50,260 nucleotides of DNA from Ruminococcus sp. (GTDB taxonomy: Bacteria > Bacillota_I > Bacilli_A > RF39 > UBA660), in contig JAMPHW010000001.1 in assembly GCA_023663235.1 (NCBI GenBank), positions 1 to 50,260 of the forward strand, given 5' to 3'. Shown one piece after another: positions 8,788 to 17,228 of this stretch; positions within the stretch are counted from its first letter, which is position 1, and every line of letters begins with the position of its first letter. The notes below the pieces were generated by a model that ran no database searches, was not told the DNA's origin, and worked only from the letters and a program-made list of their open reading frames with translations. A program made the translations under genes and the position numbers.

Positions 8788-9681
8788 TTAATGGCCTCCT
8801 AAACTAGTGCATCCACTTTGGTTAGGCTTAAACATACATTTTGTACAATTAGAAAATTGATTATTATAAACATCATTAGCATTACTACCTATTATATTTA
8901 TTACAAAATTTAATAAAGTTGGTATAAAGAAAATAATAATACCTGCAATAGCTCTTATTACTAAAGTTTTAGCTGATTTTTTTATTTCATCATCTTTTGA
9001 AGATAAAATAGCTTTGCCAAAATCAATACATCCAAATACAATTAAAATAATAGGGATTAATATTTTAGCTATAAAAAATACCCATCCAATTGTTGTAAAA
9101 ACTCCTAAAACTCTATCAGAGCAAGGATGCTCAGTATCAAATTTACCATCACTACTAGAAGTACTTCCATAAACATATTTATCTTTAACTGTTTTCATTC
9201 TAAGTCTAGCATCTTGACACTTAGCATCATCTTGCAATTCTGGATTATTATTACAATATTTCTCTTCATCTTCTTTAGCCGCTATATATTCTGGATCGTT
9301 TTCATAACTATTATTATTTATATCTCCATTATCTATTTTAGAAGAACTAGCATCATTAGAAAGGGTTCTATAATCAGTTTTGCTAACACTACTAACATCC
9401 GTAATTTTACCTTCTGAACCACTTATTTGAATGTAAAGAGAGCTTGGACATTTATAAGTATTATCAGAAGTTTTAAACGCACTATAAGTTAAACTCATTC
9501 TACTAAAATCTGCAGGAATATTTCCAACTGATTGATTAGTACAACTAACACTATTATTACTAGCAGTACAAGTAATACGCCAATCACCATATTTATAAGC
9601 ACAAACAGCATCTGCTTTAACATCACTTAAAAGTATAAAACAAGCCATAATCATAAATACAAAATACTTTAAGTTTTTCAT
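8788..9681 (-). CDS. secreted protein with C-terminal VirB2-like two-helix module (copy 1, first in operon)
   Basis: A 297-residue protein from the ATG at 9681. That start follows GGAGGAGTTT; the in-frame TTG at 9693 would lie inside the ribosome binding site. It has a signal peptide (MKNLKYFVFMIMACFILLSD), an outer domain with paired Cys (about 25-180), then CSDRVLGVFTTIGWVFFIAK, a helix, a loop DFGKAILSSKDDEIKKSAK, and a second helix (IAGIIIFFIPTLLNFVINII). The tail carries four Cys (CTKC and two more). It shares the FGKA-SS-D-KK loop plan with copies 2 and 3 but is clearly diverged from them. As first gene of the operon it follows an extended -10 promoter. The role is inferred to be pilin-like or a surface structural component. 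Confidence 0.75.
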   Translation of the reverse strand: MKNLKYFVFMIMACFILLSDVKADAVCAYKYGDWRITCTASNNSVSCTNQSVGNIPADFSRMSLTYSAFKTSDNTYKCPSSLYIQISGSEGKITDVSSVSKTDYRTLSNDASSSKIDNGDINNNSYENDPEYIAAKEDEEKYCNNNPELQDDAKCQDARLRMKTVKDKYVYGSTSSSDGKFDTEHPCSDRVLGVFTTIGWVFFIAKILIPIILIVFGCIDFGKAILSSKDDEIKKSAKTLVIRAIAGIIIFFIPTLLNFVINIIGSNANDVYNNQFSNCTKCMFKPNQSGCTSLGGH

Positions 9682-9731
9682 AAACTCCTCCAAAATATAT
9701 AAAAAAATAATATATAAAATTAACCATAATC

Positions 9732-9740
9732 ATTATAACA
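9732..9740 (-). promoter_or_regulatory. extended -10 promoter of the pilin/VirB6-like operon
   Basis: On the minus strand TGTTATAAT, an extended -10 element, lies about 50 bases before the first gene of the operon. No clear -35 box is visible, as is common with extended -10 promoters. Confidence 0.5.
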
Positions 9741-9800
9741 GACTTTATAGTAAAAAACTAGTAAAATCGTATTTTTATAGCTTTTTTTGCCTTCTAAGTA

Positions 9801-9806
9801 TATAAT
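9801..9806 (+). promoter_or_regulatory. -10 box of murC
   Basis: TATAAT lies 24 bases before the murC ATG. It is followed by the strong ribosome binding site AGGAGG at the expected distance. No good -35 box is visible. Confidence 0.45.
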
Positions 9807-9829
9807 ATAATAAGTTTAGGAGGAATTTT

Positions 9830-11206
9830 ATGAAAAAAGAACTAAAAGATTATCAAAATATCCATTTAATAGGTATTGGCGGTGCTAGTATGTATTCTAT
9901 TGCCGCTATGTTAAAAAACGATGGTAAAAATATAACTGGAAGCGATTTAGCATTATCTCAAAATGTAGAATATTTAAAAAATCTAGGTATTAATATTACT
10001 ATTGGTCATAATCCTGACATTGTAAAAAATGCTGATTTAGTTATTTATACTGCTGCGATAAGCGATGATGATATAGAACTTACAACTGCTAAAGAGAATA
10101 ATATTGAATGTGTAGAAAGAGCCGTTTTTTTAGGAATTTATACTAAAGATTACGAAAATCTTATTTGTATAAGCGGAACGCATGGCAAAAGTACTACTAC
10201 CAGTATGGTAGCATCCATCTTTTTAGAAGCCAACCTTAATCCTACTATTCAAGTTGGTGCTCACCTTAAAAAAATTAATGGAAATTATTGTATTGGTGAT
10301 AAAAAATATTTTATTTTAGAAGCTTGTGAATATGTTGATTCTTTTCTTCACTTCCATCCCACTCACGAAATAGTTTTAAATATTGATAATGACCATTTAG
10401 ATTATTTTAAAACAATTGAAAACACCAAAAAATCTTTTCAAAAATATGTAGATTTACTACCAACTAATGGCTATTTAATTAAAAACATAGACGATGATAA
10501 TACAAAGGATTTAAATACCAAAAATACTATTACTTATGGTATTAAAAACAAAGACGCCACACTACAAGCAAGGAATATTACTTATCAAGAATTAGGATTT
10601 CCAACATTTGATGTTTATTTTCATAATGAATATTATGATACCATTAACCTATCTGTTTTAGGTAATCACAACGTTTTAAATTCCCTTGCTGCTATTGCTA
10701 TTTCCCTAATTTATAATATTGATAAAAACTATGTTAAAAATGCATTAAAAGAATTTACTGGAGTCGGACGTCGCTTTGAATATTTAGGAAACTTTAATAA
10801 TATTAGTATATTTGACGATTTTGCTCATCATCCAACTGAAATTATGACGACTTATAATTCTTCTAAGTCTATTAAACATCACGAAACATGGGCCGTTTTC
10901 CAATCACATACTTTTAGTCGAACTCACGAATTGTTAAATGACTTTGCCAATGTCTTATCAAACTTTGATCATATTATTATTTGTGATATCTACCCTGCTC
11001 GCGAAATTGATGAATGGGGTAATTTAGAAGAACAATTAGTTAACTTAATAAATGAAAAAAATAAAAACGTAATTCACATTAAAACATATGAAGAAATAGC
11101 TCTATATTTAAAAGATAGTATTAAAGAAAATGATTTAATTATTACTATTGGAGCAGGACCAATAAATAAAGTAGCTAATATTCTTTTAGAAAAAAATCTT
11201 AAGTAG
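9830..11206 (+). CDS. murC: UDP-N-acetylmuramate--L-alanine ligase MurC
   Basis: ATP-dependent cytoplasmic ligase that adds L-Ala to UDP-MurNAc, the first amino acid of the peptidoglycan stem. The 458-residue protein has the N-terminal nucleotide-binding fold with GIGGASM (about 15-21), the Mur-ligase P-loop GTHGKST at 116-122, the central-domain NIDNDHLDYF segment and the C-terminal DDFAHHPTEI motif that in MurC precedes the ATP/substrate site. Length is normal. It stands alone on the plus strand, divergent from the pilin-like operon, with its own -10 box and a bidirectional terminator at its end. The canonical third residue of the P-loop motif, Thr, is Ser here, a conservative change. Confidence 0.96.
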   Translation: MKKELKDYQNIHLIGIGGASMYSIAAMLKNDGKNITGSDLALSQNVEYLKNLGINITIGHNPDIVKNADLVIYTAAISDDDIELTTAKENNIECVERAVFLGIYTKDYENLICISGTHGKSTTTSMVASIFLEANLNPTIQVGAHLKKINGNYCIGDKKYFILEACEYVDSFLHFHPTHEIVLNIDNDHLDYFKTIENTKKSFQKYVDLLPTNGYLIKNIDDDNTKDLNTKNTITYGIKNKDATLQARNITYQELGFPTFDVYFHNEYYDTINLSVLGNHNVLNSLAAIAISLIYNIDKNYVKNALKEFTGVGRRFEYLGNFNNISIFDDFAHHPTEIMTTYNSSKSIKHHETWAVFQSHTFSRTHELLNDFANVLSNFDHIIICDIYPAREIDEWGNLEEQLVNLINEKNKNVIHIKTYEEIALYLKDSIKENDLIITIGAGPINKVANILLEKNLK

Positions 11207-11224
11207 CATACACTTAAGATTTTT
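11192..11224. terminator. bidirectional terminator between murC and dusB
   Basis: AAAAATCTTAAG / CTTAAGATTTTT make a 12-bp stem with a 9-base loop. The stem includes the stop codons of both convergent genes and ends in A/T runs on both sides. Confidence 0.9.
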
Positions 11225-12206
11225 CTATGACTTTAATTAAATTTTTATATTCTTCTATAACACTTAAAAACTCTTCTTCATTTTTAGCTTGACATATTTT
11301 TGTTTTATATGTTTTAGCCTCAACCATTCCTTTTAAATAGGCTAATGCATGAGTTCTAATTTCAAGTAAAGCTATATGTTCATTTTTATCTTCTTTTAGC
11401 ATTTTATAATGTTCTAAAATCATTTCTAACTTGTCTAAATCGCTTGGCTTAGCAATAATTTCTTTATTATTTAAATATGCTAAACACTCTTTAAATATCC
11501 AAGGATTTCCTAAAGCTCCTCTTCCAATCATTACAGCATCACAACCTGTAGTCTCTAACATCTCTAAACATTTATTGGCATCTGTTACATCACCATTACC
11601 AATTATAGGAATATTAACATTTTCTTTAACTTCTTTTATAACATTCCAATCCGCCTTGCCACTATACCCTTGAGCTCTAGTTCTTGCATGAATGATTATC
11701 GCTGACGCTCCATTTTCTTCAGCAATTTTAGCAACTTCGACCGCATTTATATGTTCATTATCCCAACCACTTCTAATTTTAATGGTAACTGGACAACTAA
11801 CAGAGTCTACTACAGCTTTTACTATTTCTCCTATCTTTTTTGGATTTTTAAGTAATGCACTTCCAGCTTGAGCACGTATCGCTACTTTAGGAACAGGACA
11901 TCCCATATTAATATCAATTATATCGGGACGCATAGTCTCTTCAACAATTTTAGCAGCTTCCACAAAAGTTTTAACATCACTACCAAAAATTTGCTGTGCT
12001 ATTGGTCTTTCCTCTTCACTCATTTTAAGTAAATCAAGTGTTTTGTCATTACCATAAATTAAAGCATTAGAACTCACCATTTCAGCAAAAATTAAACCTA
12101 CTCCCATCTTCTTACATATTTTACGGTAAGATGTATTAGATATACCTGCCATCGGAGCTAGAACTAATTCATTTTTAATTTCTACATTACCTATTTTAAA
12201 ACTCAA
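11214..12206 (-). CDS. dusB: tRNA-dihydrouridine synthase, DusB family
   Basis: FMN- and NADPH-dependent TIM-barrel enzyme that reduces uridines in the tRNA D-loop. The 330-residue protein shows LAPMAGISNTSYR (about 16-28), the catalytic-Cys motif NMGCPVPKV with Cys103, KIRSGWD, IIIHARTR and the FMN-phosphate site MIGRGALGNPWIF, all typical of the DusB/NifR3 group. The start appears to be TTG at 12206: the ATG seven bases upstream is out of frame and soon stops, while a GTGGTGATGG site precedes the TTG. It lies 30 bases downstream of pduL and is probably in its operon. Confidence 0.94.
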   Translation of the reverse strand: MSFKIGNVEIKNELVLAPMAGISNTSYRKICKKMGVGLIFAEMVSSNALIYGNDKTLDLLKMSEEERPIAQQIFGSDVKTFVEAAKIVEETMRPDIIDINMGCPVPKVAIRAQAGSALLKNPKKIGEIVKAVVDSVSCPVTIKIRSGWDNEHINAVEVAKIAEENGASAIIIHARTRAQGYSGKADWNVIKEVKENVNIPIIGNGDVTDANKCLEMLETTGCDAVMIGRGALGNPWIFKECLAYLNNKEIIAKPSDLDKLEMILEHYKMLKEDKNEHIALLEIRTHALAYLKGMVEAKTYKTKICQAKNEEEFLSVIEEYKNLIKVIEKS

Positions 12207-12235
12207 ATTCCATCACCACTTTAAATTACTAACTT

Positions 12236-12832
12236 TTATCTTCTATTATCTTGTTTTATTATTTCTACTTCATCACCATTTTTTAGTAAAAAAGCATTTG
12301 CATCATCAACATCAATATGAATTTCAAAATAACCGTTTTCACTTACTTTAACTATCGCTTCCATATCTCCGCCTTTATCATTATCCACTCTAAGTTTAAC
12401 TAAATCCTCATGCTTTAACCCTAATTCTTCAGCTTTATATTTATTCATATGAACATGTCTTTCAGCTTGAATACATGCATTATCTAAAGTAACCTCACCT
12501 GTTTTTCCAACAATCGTAATTGCCTCACTATCTTCTAAGTCGCCACTTTCTCGAACAGGAGGATTAAGTCCCAATTTTCTAGCATCACTTCTTGATATCT
12601 CTACTTGATTATAAGGTCTAAAAGGTCCAATAATTCTTACATTTTCTATTGTATCCTTTTCTGTTTTTAAAGTAACTGTTTGAAATGAAGCATATTCTCC
12701 TATTTGATTTAACGGTCTTTTAATAGATAAAGGCTCATCAAATAACTTCTCATATACTTCTTTAGTTAAATGTAAATGATGATTACTAATAGCTACTGTT
12801 CCATATATCTTAACTTGTTCTTTCTTTTTCAT
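12236..12832 (-). CDS. pduL: phosphate acyltransferase, PduL family
   Basis: PduL exchanges CoA and phosphate on short acyl groups (propionyl- or acetyl-CoA to acyl-phosphate). The 198-residue protein has the two zinc-site motifs of the family: SNHHLHL at about 16-22 and ERHVHMN at about 124-130, along with the GPFRPYNQVEISRSDA segment. It lacks the N-terminal encapsulation peptide found on compartment-targeted PduL and has no shell-protein neighbours. It most likely acts as the cell's cytosolic phosphotransacetylase for acetate fermentation. A GGAAGGAAT site precedes the ATG. Confidence 0.93.
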   Translation of the reverse strand: MKKKEQVKIYGTVAISNHHLHLTKEVYEKLFDEPLSIKRPLNQIGEYASFQTVTLKTEKDTIENVRIIGPFRPYNQVEISRSDARKLGLNPPVRESGDLEDSEAITIVGKTGEVTLDNACIQAERHVHMNKYKAEELGLKHEDLVKLRVDNDKGGDMEAIVKVSENGYFEIHIDVDDANAFLLKNGDEVEIIKQDNRR

Positions 12833-12899
12833 TTCTAATTCCTTCCTTTACTTATTTTACCATTATTTATACTAAAAATGAATGAAAATCAAAAAGAAC

Positions 12900-12928
12900 T
12901 TGCTAAAAAATTTATTTTAAGCTACAAT
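12900..12928 (+). promoter_or_regulatory. sigma-A promoter of the arginase gene
   Basis: TTGCTA at 12900-12905 and TACAAT at 12923-12928 are separated by exactly 17 bases. The predicted transcript would begin around 12934-12936, which helps choose the downstream TTG as translation start. Confidence 0.6.
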
Positions 12929-12945
12929 TAAGCATGGTGATTAAT

Positions 12946-13821
12946 TTGAAAACAATATTAATAGGTGCTGCATCAGACTTAGGAGTTAGTGTAGATGGCG
13001 CAAATTTAGGCCCTGAATCTATTATCAGAAATCTTAATAAAGACATTAAAAATATTATAATAAACCAAAATAGTAATTTTAAAAAAAGTTTAGATAAAAA
13101 TGATTTAAAAAAGAATTTAACAGAATTAAATAATTATAACGAAAACCTATATCATAATATTTTAAAATATAATAAAGAATATTTCCCTCTAACTATTGGC
13201 GGTGATCATTCTATTGCTATACCTAGTATTTTAGCAAGTTGTAAAAAAAATGAAAATATTGGCGTTATTTGGGTTGATGCTCATCCAGATTTTAATACTT
13301 TTGAAACTACAATTACAGGAAATATTCATGGTTTACCACTCGCAGCAGTTGCTAACTATCATAACGAAGACTTAACTTTCTATCATAATGGCAGCTTTAT
13401 TAATCCTAAAAATATCGTTATAATTGGAGCTAGAAGCATTGATAAATTAGAGTTAGAAAACTTAAAAGATGCTGGCATAACTTATTTTACTACTAAAGAC
13501 CTAAAAGAAAAAGGATGTCAAGAAATAGTAACTCAAGCCTTAAATATAGCTCTTAAAAATACTAATAAAGTTCATATAAGTTTCGATTTAGATATTATAG
13601 ACCCACTAATTGCTACTGGCGTTTCAGTTCCCGAAGAAAATGGTATAAATTTAAAAGAAGCCTTAACTATCAATGAACTTTTATTAAATAACATAGATAA
13701 CATTGTTTCTTATGATTTAGTTGAATATAATCCCTTAAAAGATAAAAATAATGAAACTTTAAGTATTGCTAGTACTATTTTAAATCAAGTAATAAATAAA
13801 ATAAATGAAAAAGATATCTAA
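12946..13821 (+). CDS. arginase family ureohydrolase
   Basis: A binuclear manganese hydrolase, most like arginase (arginine to ornithine plus urea). From the TTG at 12946 it is 291 residues. The metal motifs are all present: GGDHS at 85-89, DAHPDFNTFE at 111-120 followed by GNIHG (arginase-type substrate segment), and SFDLDIIDP with a following GVSVPEENG. The last two favour arginase over agmatinase or formiminoglutamase. An in-frame ATG at 12934 exists, but it would sit at the predicted transcription start without a ribosome site, whereas GGTGATT precedes the TTG. The start is therefore a judgement. Confidence 0.88.
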   Translation: MKTILIGAASDLGVSVDGANLGPESIIRNLNKDIKNIIINQNSNFKKSLDKNDLKKNLTELNNYNENLYHNILKYNKEYFPLTIGGDHSIAIPSILASCKKNENIGVIWVDAHPDFNTFETTITGNIHGLPLAAVANYHNEDLTFYHNGSFINPKNIVIIGARSIDKLELENLKDAGITYFTTKDLKEKGCQEIVTQALNIALKNTNKVHISFDLDIIDPLIATGVSVPEENGINLKEALTINELLLNNIDNIVSYDLVEYNPLKDKNNETLSIASTILNQVINKINEKDI

Positions 13822-13837
13822 AAACAGATACCTTTTT
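13808..13837. terminator. terminator between arginase gene and convergent membrane-protein gene
   Basis: AAAAGATATCT and AGATACCTTTT pair around an AAAAAC loop. On the minus strand the one mismatch becomes a G-U pair and a T-run follows, so it works best for the minus-strand gene. It probably also serves the arginase gene. Confidence 0.65.
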
Positions 13838-14675
13838 AAGTCATATTAAATATATCCAAAACTTCATAACTATTTATTACTTCATACTCTAGTTTATTAT
13901 TATTTATAGTATATACTCTTTCTTCTAATATTCCATATCCATTTTCAGTATAATTTAATTCAGTAATATTTAAAGCCAAATAATATATTTTATTGTCTTC
14001 TACTTTAAAGACTACATTGCAACCTCCGTAAGCATCACTATGCTTATTACAATAATTTTCATTAATATACCATACATTTTTATTTGTATCTAATTTAGTA
14101 ACTACATTAGTATAATAATTAGAAGTGGTAAAAGCTGAATTACTGTTCTCATAAGAATCCTCTATAGCGTCTTTGCTTATTAGTTCTAAATTGTCATTAT
14201 AAACATATACTGTATCATAATTAGTTATTATTAATAAATAATTTTTATTATCTTTTCCCTTAATAATTTTATAGTTTTCTTCATTAAAACTATCTTTTAT
14301 TAAAGTAACTAAATCACCTGTAAAATCACTTTTACATCTATCTAAATAAAGAAAAATATCATTATATTTACCATCAATATTAAACTTACAAAAATCATTA
14401 AAACTATCAGCCGTATAAACTATTTCCATATTCTTAGTTTTACCATTTAATGTTATTTCTAAACTTTCAATAGTATTAACTCCATCCTGTTTTACATCTA
14501 TTAATTTTACACTGTCACTAATAATATTATCATCATCATTTATTACTTCTTGTTTACCTTCTTTATTATCATTATTATTTTTGTTACTCATAACAATATA
14601 AGTTCCGCCAACAGATATTACCGCAACTAATATAATTATAACAACTATATAAATATACTTTTCTACAACGTTCAT
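13836..14675 (-). CDS. membrane-anchored extracytoplasmic protein, unknown function
   Basis: A 279-residue protein with a single N-terminal membrane helix (about residues 8-28), then a short Asn/Lys/Asp linker and an outer domain of about 225 residues rich in Tyr, Asn and beta-type segments with three or more Cys. The anchor and its flank, GGTYIVMSNKNN, are repeated almost exactly in the frameshifted gene at 17229-18070, whose outer domain differs. I recognise no family. The gene heads downstream of the zincin-like gene at 14690 with a 14-base gap, so the two are probably co-transcribed. Confidence 0.8.
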   Translation of the reverse strand: MNVVEKYIYIVVIIILVAVISVGGTYIVMSNKNNNDNKEGKQEVINDDDNIISDSVKLIDVKQDGVNTIESLEITLNGKTKNMEIVYTADSFNDFCKFNIDGKYNDIFLYLDRCKSDFTGDLVTLIKDSFNEENYKIIKGKDNKNYLLIITNYDTVYVYNDNLELISKDAIEDSYENSNSAFTTSNYYTNVVTKLDTNKNVWYINENYCNKHSDAYGGCNVVFKVEDNKIYYLALNITELNYTENGYGILEERVYTINNNKLEYEVINSYEVLDIFNMT

Positions 14676-14689
14676 TCTTCTATCTCCTA

Positions 14690-15367
14690 TTAATTATTTT
14701 GATTATATTTTTTATTATAAAACTGATTTAAATAACTTTCAATTTCTCTATTTAAATTATTATCTTTTTCTAAATCATTTAAGTTATTAGACAAATAAAA
14801 TACATTAATAGTTTCTATAAATCTATTTATTATAAAACTATCAGGAATTATATCATATAAAGCTTTTTTAATAACATTAATATCACTTGTAAAATGAAAT
14901 ATTTCTAAAGATTCAAAACCTATAATTTTAGCTAAATCATACATATAATTAACAACTAAACTATATGAATTATCATATAATTCATTAGCCTTCCCAAAAT
15001 ATTTATTATTAAATATAGCATTTATAGCTTCAGAAAAAGCACCATTACTAACTAAATCAGGTTCTTGTAAATGAAATAATTCATGGGTAACGATACAAGT
15101 CGGAATATCTTGTATCTTTTTACCTCCATAAAATATAATATAATTCTCTAAAAAATAATATTCGCCACTTTTTATATTATTTTCTTCATATACAATATAA
15201 ATACTTTCTAATATTTTTAAATATCTAGTTAAATTTATCTTATCATAGTTATCAACAATAGACTTTTCCATCATTTTGAAATACTCTTTTTCTTCATTAT
15301 TTAACTTTGTATTTTTAGATAAAGAAATTTCTAATAACCTATAAATATTTTCTTTTTTAATAGACAT
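14690..15367 (-). CDS. cytosolic zincin-like protein with HExxH motif
   Basis: A 225-residue protein without signal peptide or membrane helix. It contains THELFHLQ, giving HExxH at residues 95-99, with an acidic residue (Glu113 in GAFSEAIN) at a distance compatible with a third zinc ligand as in gluzincins. Around it are helical segments. This pattern suggests a zinc metallopeptidase, or a relic of one, but I recognise no family. It is the middle gene of an accessory run (17137 down to 13836) with gaps of 3 and 14 bases, so its substrate might be one of the adjacent surface proteins, though it lacks an export signal itself. Confidence 0.7.
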   Translation of the reverse strand: MSIKKENIYRLLEISLSKNTKLNNEEKEYFKMMEKSIVDNYDKINLTRYLKILESIYIVYEENNIKSGEYYFLENYIIFYGGKKIQDIPTCIVTHELFHLQEPDLVSNGAFSEAINAIFNNKYFGKANELYDNSYSLVVNYMYDLAKIIGFESLEIFHFTSDINVIKKALYDIIPDSFIINRFIETINVFYLSNNLNDLEKDNNLNREIESYLNQFYNKKYNQNN

Positions 15368-15370
15368 TTA

Positions 15371-17137
15371 TTATTTTCTACCCATACTATTATCTTCTGG
15401 TGGAAGTAAATTACCATCTTTATCAAATATTCCACTTGTATTTGGTGCAAATAACGGTTGTCCGTCTTCTCCTATTATCCATGTTCCTCCATATGATGGT
15501 ATATTTGTATCTGGTACTGAAAGTATTTTTAGCATCTCATTATTTCCTGCTATTTCGAACATTATATGGTTCCAACCAAATTTTTTGTCTACTTCTTTTA
15601 TTCCTTCTACACCCTCAACATTAATAGTATTATTTTCACTATTATAGTTACAGTTTACATCTTTTGTTTTAGCTCCATATGTAAATTTAATTGTATTTAA
15701 TTTCGTTAAATATCCGTCTAAATCTACTTCTTTATGACATTTTATTATAAAATCTTCATGCCCTACAAACCAAACTCTTTCTTCATCACTTAAATTTTTA
15801 TTAGTTGATAGAGCTTCTACTATTAAATTATGAATATCTTTTGCATCTAATACTACTACTCTATTATTTTCATTTATTCTTTCATCAAATAAATGAGTTG
15901 GGGGGATTAAATGACCATATTGGTCAAATATTCCGTCTGTATTTGATACATCACTAACTACTCCAGTTGTTACGCCGTCTGGTGCGACTGTTGTTAATCC
16001 ATCTGCAATAGGAAGTTTATCTATTAATTTTTGACTTTGTAATAAACTTATTATTATTTGATCTGAACTAAATCTTAATCTTATTTCATTTACATTTTTT
16101 ATTCCCACAAAAGTTATAGTATTATTTTCAGCATCATATTCACATTTTGTATCTTTACCATCCTCATATGTTACTTTAACTGTTTTTATTTTTTCTATAC
16201 ATTCATCTATTTCTATATCCTCTAAATTATTTCCAATATATAAATGGGTACTAATAAATATTACTTTTTCCTCATTACTTAAATTTTCATTACTTTCTAA
16301 AGCCTCTATTATTAAATCTCGTATATCTAAAGCTGTTAAATTCACAACTCTATCAGAAGTAATTCTGCTATCAAATAAATGAGTTGGGGGGATTAAATGG
16401 CCATATTGGTCAAATATTCCGTCTGTATTTGGTACATCACTAACTACTCCAGTTGTTACACCGTCTGGTGCAATTGTTGTTAAATTTTCTGTACTATTAG
16501 GTATGAATGCTGGCTGACCGTCTTCTCCAACTATCCATGTTCCAGCACCTTCGGGAATATTCGTTGTAGGACTTTCATGACTATCAATTACTCCAGTTGT
16601 TATGCCGTCTGGAATTATAACTTCTAAATCCTCATTTTTAATATCATTTAAGACAAGTTCTTGTGCAAAAGCATCTTGTATATCATAAATAGATATAACA
16701 TCTTTATCTATATCTTTAGCAGATGCTTTTAATGTTAAACATAAACCTACAGATAATAAAACAGTTGTAACTCTAGAACCTATTTTTACAAATCTTTTAT
16801 AAAATTCACTATTTTTATTTACTGATGCAAATGCTGCATATTCATTTTGATTATTAAATGTCTTATTAAATTCTACTAAAAATTCCTTATTAAATGGTTT
16901 AAAAGTATATATATTAGTTTCATCATCTTTATATATTTGATAATTTTTACCTCTATATTTCATTTCTGTTACTAAGGTTTCATTTTTAGGTATAAGTCCA
17001 TTAATAACAGAATTAAATACCTTTCTATCTTCTAAAGTTAAATCTAAGCCACCATTAACTTTAAATTTTATTTTTCCTTCTTCTTTTACTATCAAGTATT
17101 CTTTATTATCATAATTAAATTGCATTAAATTTTCCAT
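15371..17137 (-). CDS. surface protein with cytosolic head, one membrane helix and two tandem repeats
   Basis: A 588-residue protein from the ATG at 17137, which follows AGGAGA; the frame is open 45 bases upstream without a site. Residues about 1-115 are a basic, soluble, beta-rich segment. One hydrophobic helix follows (about VTTVLLSVGLCLTLKASA, 125-142), then the extracytoplasmic part. Two tandem units of about 160 residues each begin with APDGVTTGVVSDV and GIFDQYGHLIPPTHLFD and contain DIRDLIIEAL / DIHNLIVEAL helices. A further short motif, WI(V/I)GEDGQP, occurs twice. The C-terminus has no sortase motif. Function is unknown; repeats and position suggest a lineage-specific surface protein. 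Confidence 0.75.
   Translation of the reverse strand: MENLMQFNYDNKEYLIVKEEGKIKFKVNGGLDLTLEDRKVFNSVINGLIPKNETLVTEMKYRGKNYQIYKDDETNIYTFKPFNKEFLVEFNKTFNNQNEYAAFASVNKNSEFYKRFVKIGSRVTTVLLSVGLCLTLKASAKDIDKDVISIYDIQDAFAQELVLNDIKNEDLEVIIPDGITTGVIDSHESPTTNIPEGAGTWIVGEDGQPAFIPNSTENLTTIAPDGVTTGVVSDVPNTDGIFDQYGHLIPPTHLFDSRITSDRVVNLTALDIRDLIIEALESNENLSNEEKVIFISTHLYIGNNLEDIEIDECIEKIKTVKVTYEDGKDTKCEYDAENNTITFVGIKNVNEIRLRFSSDQIIISLLQSQKLIDKLPIADGLTTVAPDGVTTGVVSDVSNTDGIFDQYGHLIPPTHLFDERINENNRVVVLDAKDIHNLIVEALSTNKNLSDEERVWFVGHEDFIIKCHKEVDLDGYLTKLNTIKFTYGAKTKDVNCNYNSENNTINVEGVEGIKEVDKKFGWNHIMFEIAGNNEMLKILSVPDTNIPSYGGTWIIGEDGQPLFAPNTSGIFDKDGNLLPPEDNSMGRK
15884..15997 (-). repeat. direct repeat unit, distal copy
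   Basis: A 114-base stretch nearly identical to 16370-16483 and in the same orientation, coding for the TTVAPDG...PPTHLFDE border of the second protein repeat. I count only a handful of differences, so duplication or gene conversion is recent. Confidence 0.85.
16370..16483 (-). repeat. direct repeat unit, proximal copy
   Basis: Partner of 15884-15997, spaced 486 bases apart start to start (a multiple of three), so recombination between the copies would delete or add one protein repeat in frame. A shorter related stretch occurs near 16590-16615. Confidence 0.85.
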
Positions 17138-17228
17138 TTCATTTCTCCTATCTTTATACAATTTTTTATTAACTATTAACACTAATAACCCTAAATATTC
17201 TAGTTCATTAAATATTTTTTAACTATTT

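Noticed and set aside
9127..9417. 96-codon plus-strand frame opposite the first pilin-like gene
   Set aside because: Antisense shadow; Ile/Phe/Ser-rich because it mirrors Asp/Lys/Asn codons; no ribosome site.
15893..15915. GGGGGG run with flanking repeat, considered as a G-quadruplex or recombination signal
   Set aside because: On inspection it is simply part of the 114-base protein-coding direct repeat (Ile-Pro-Pro codons); only one G-run per copy, so no quadruplex.
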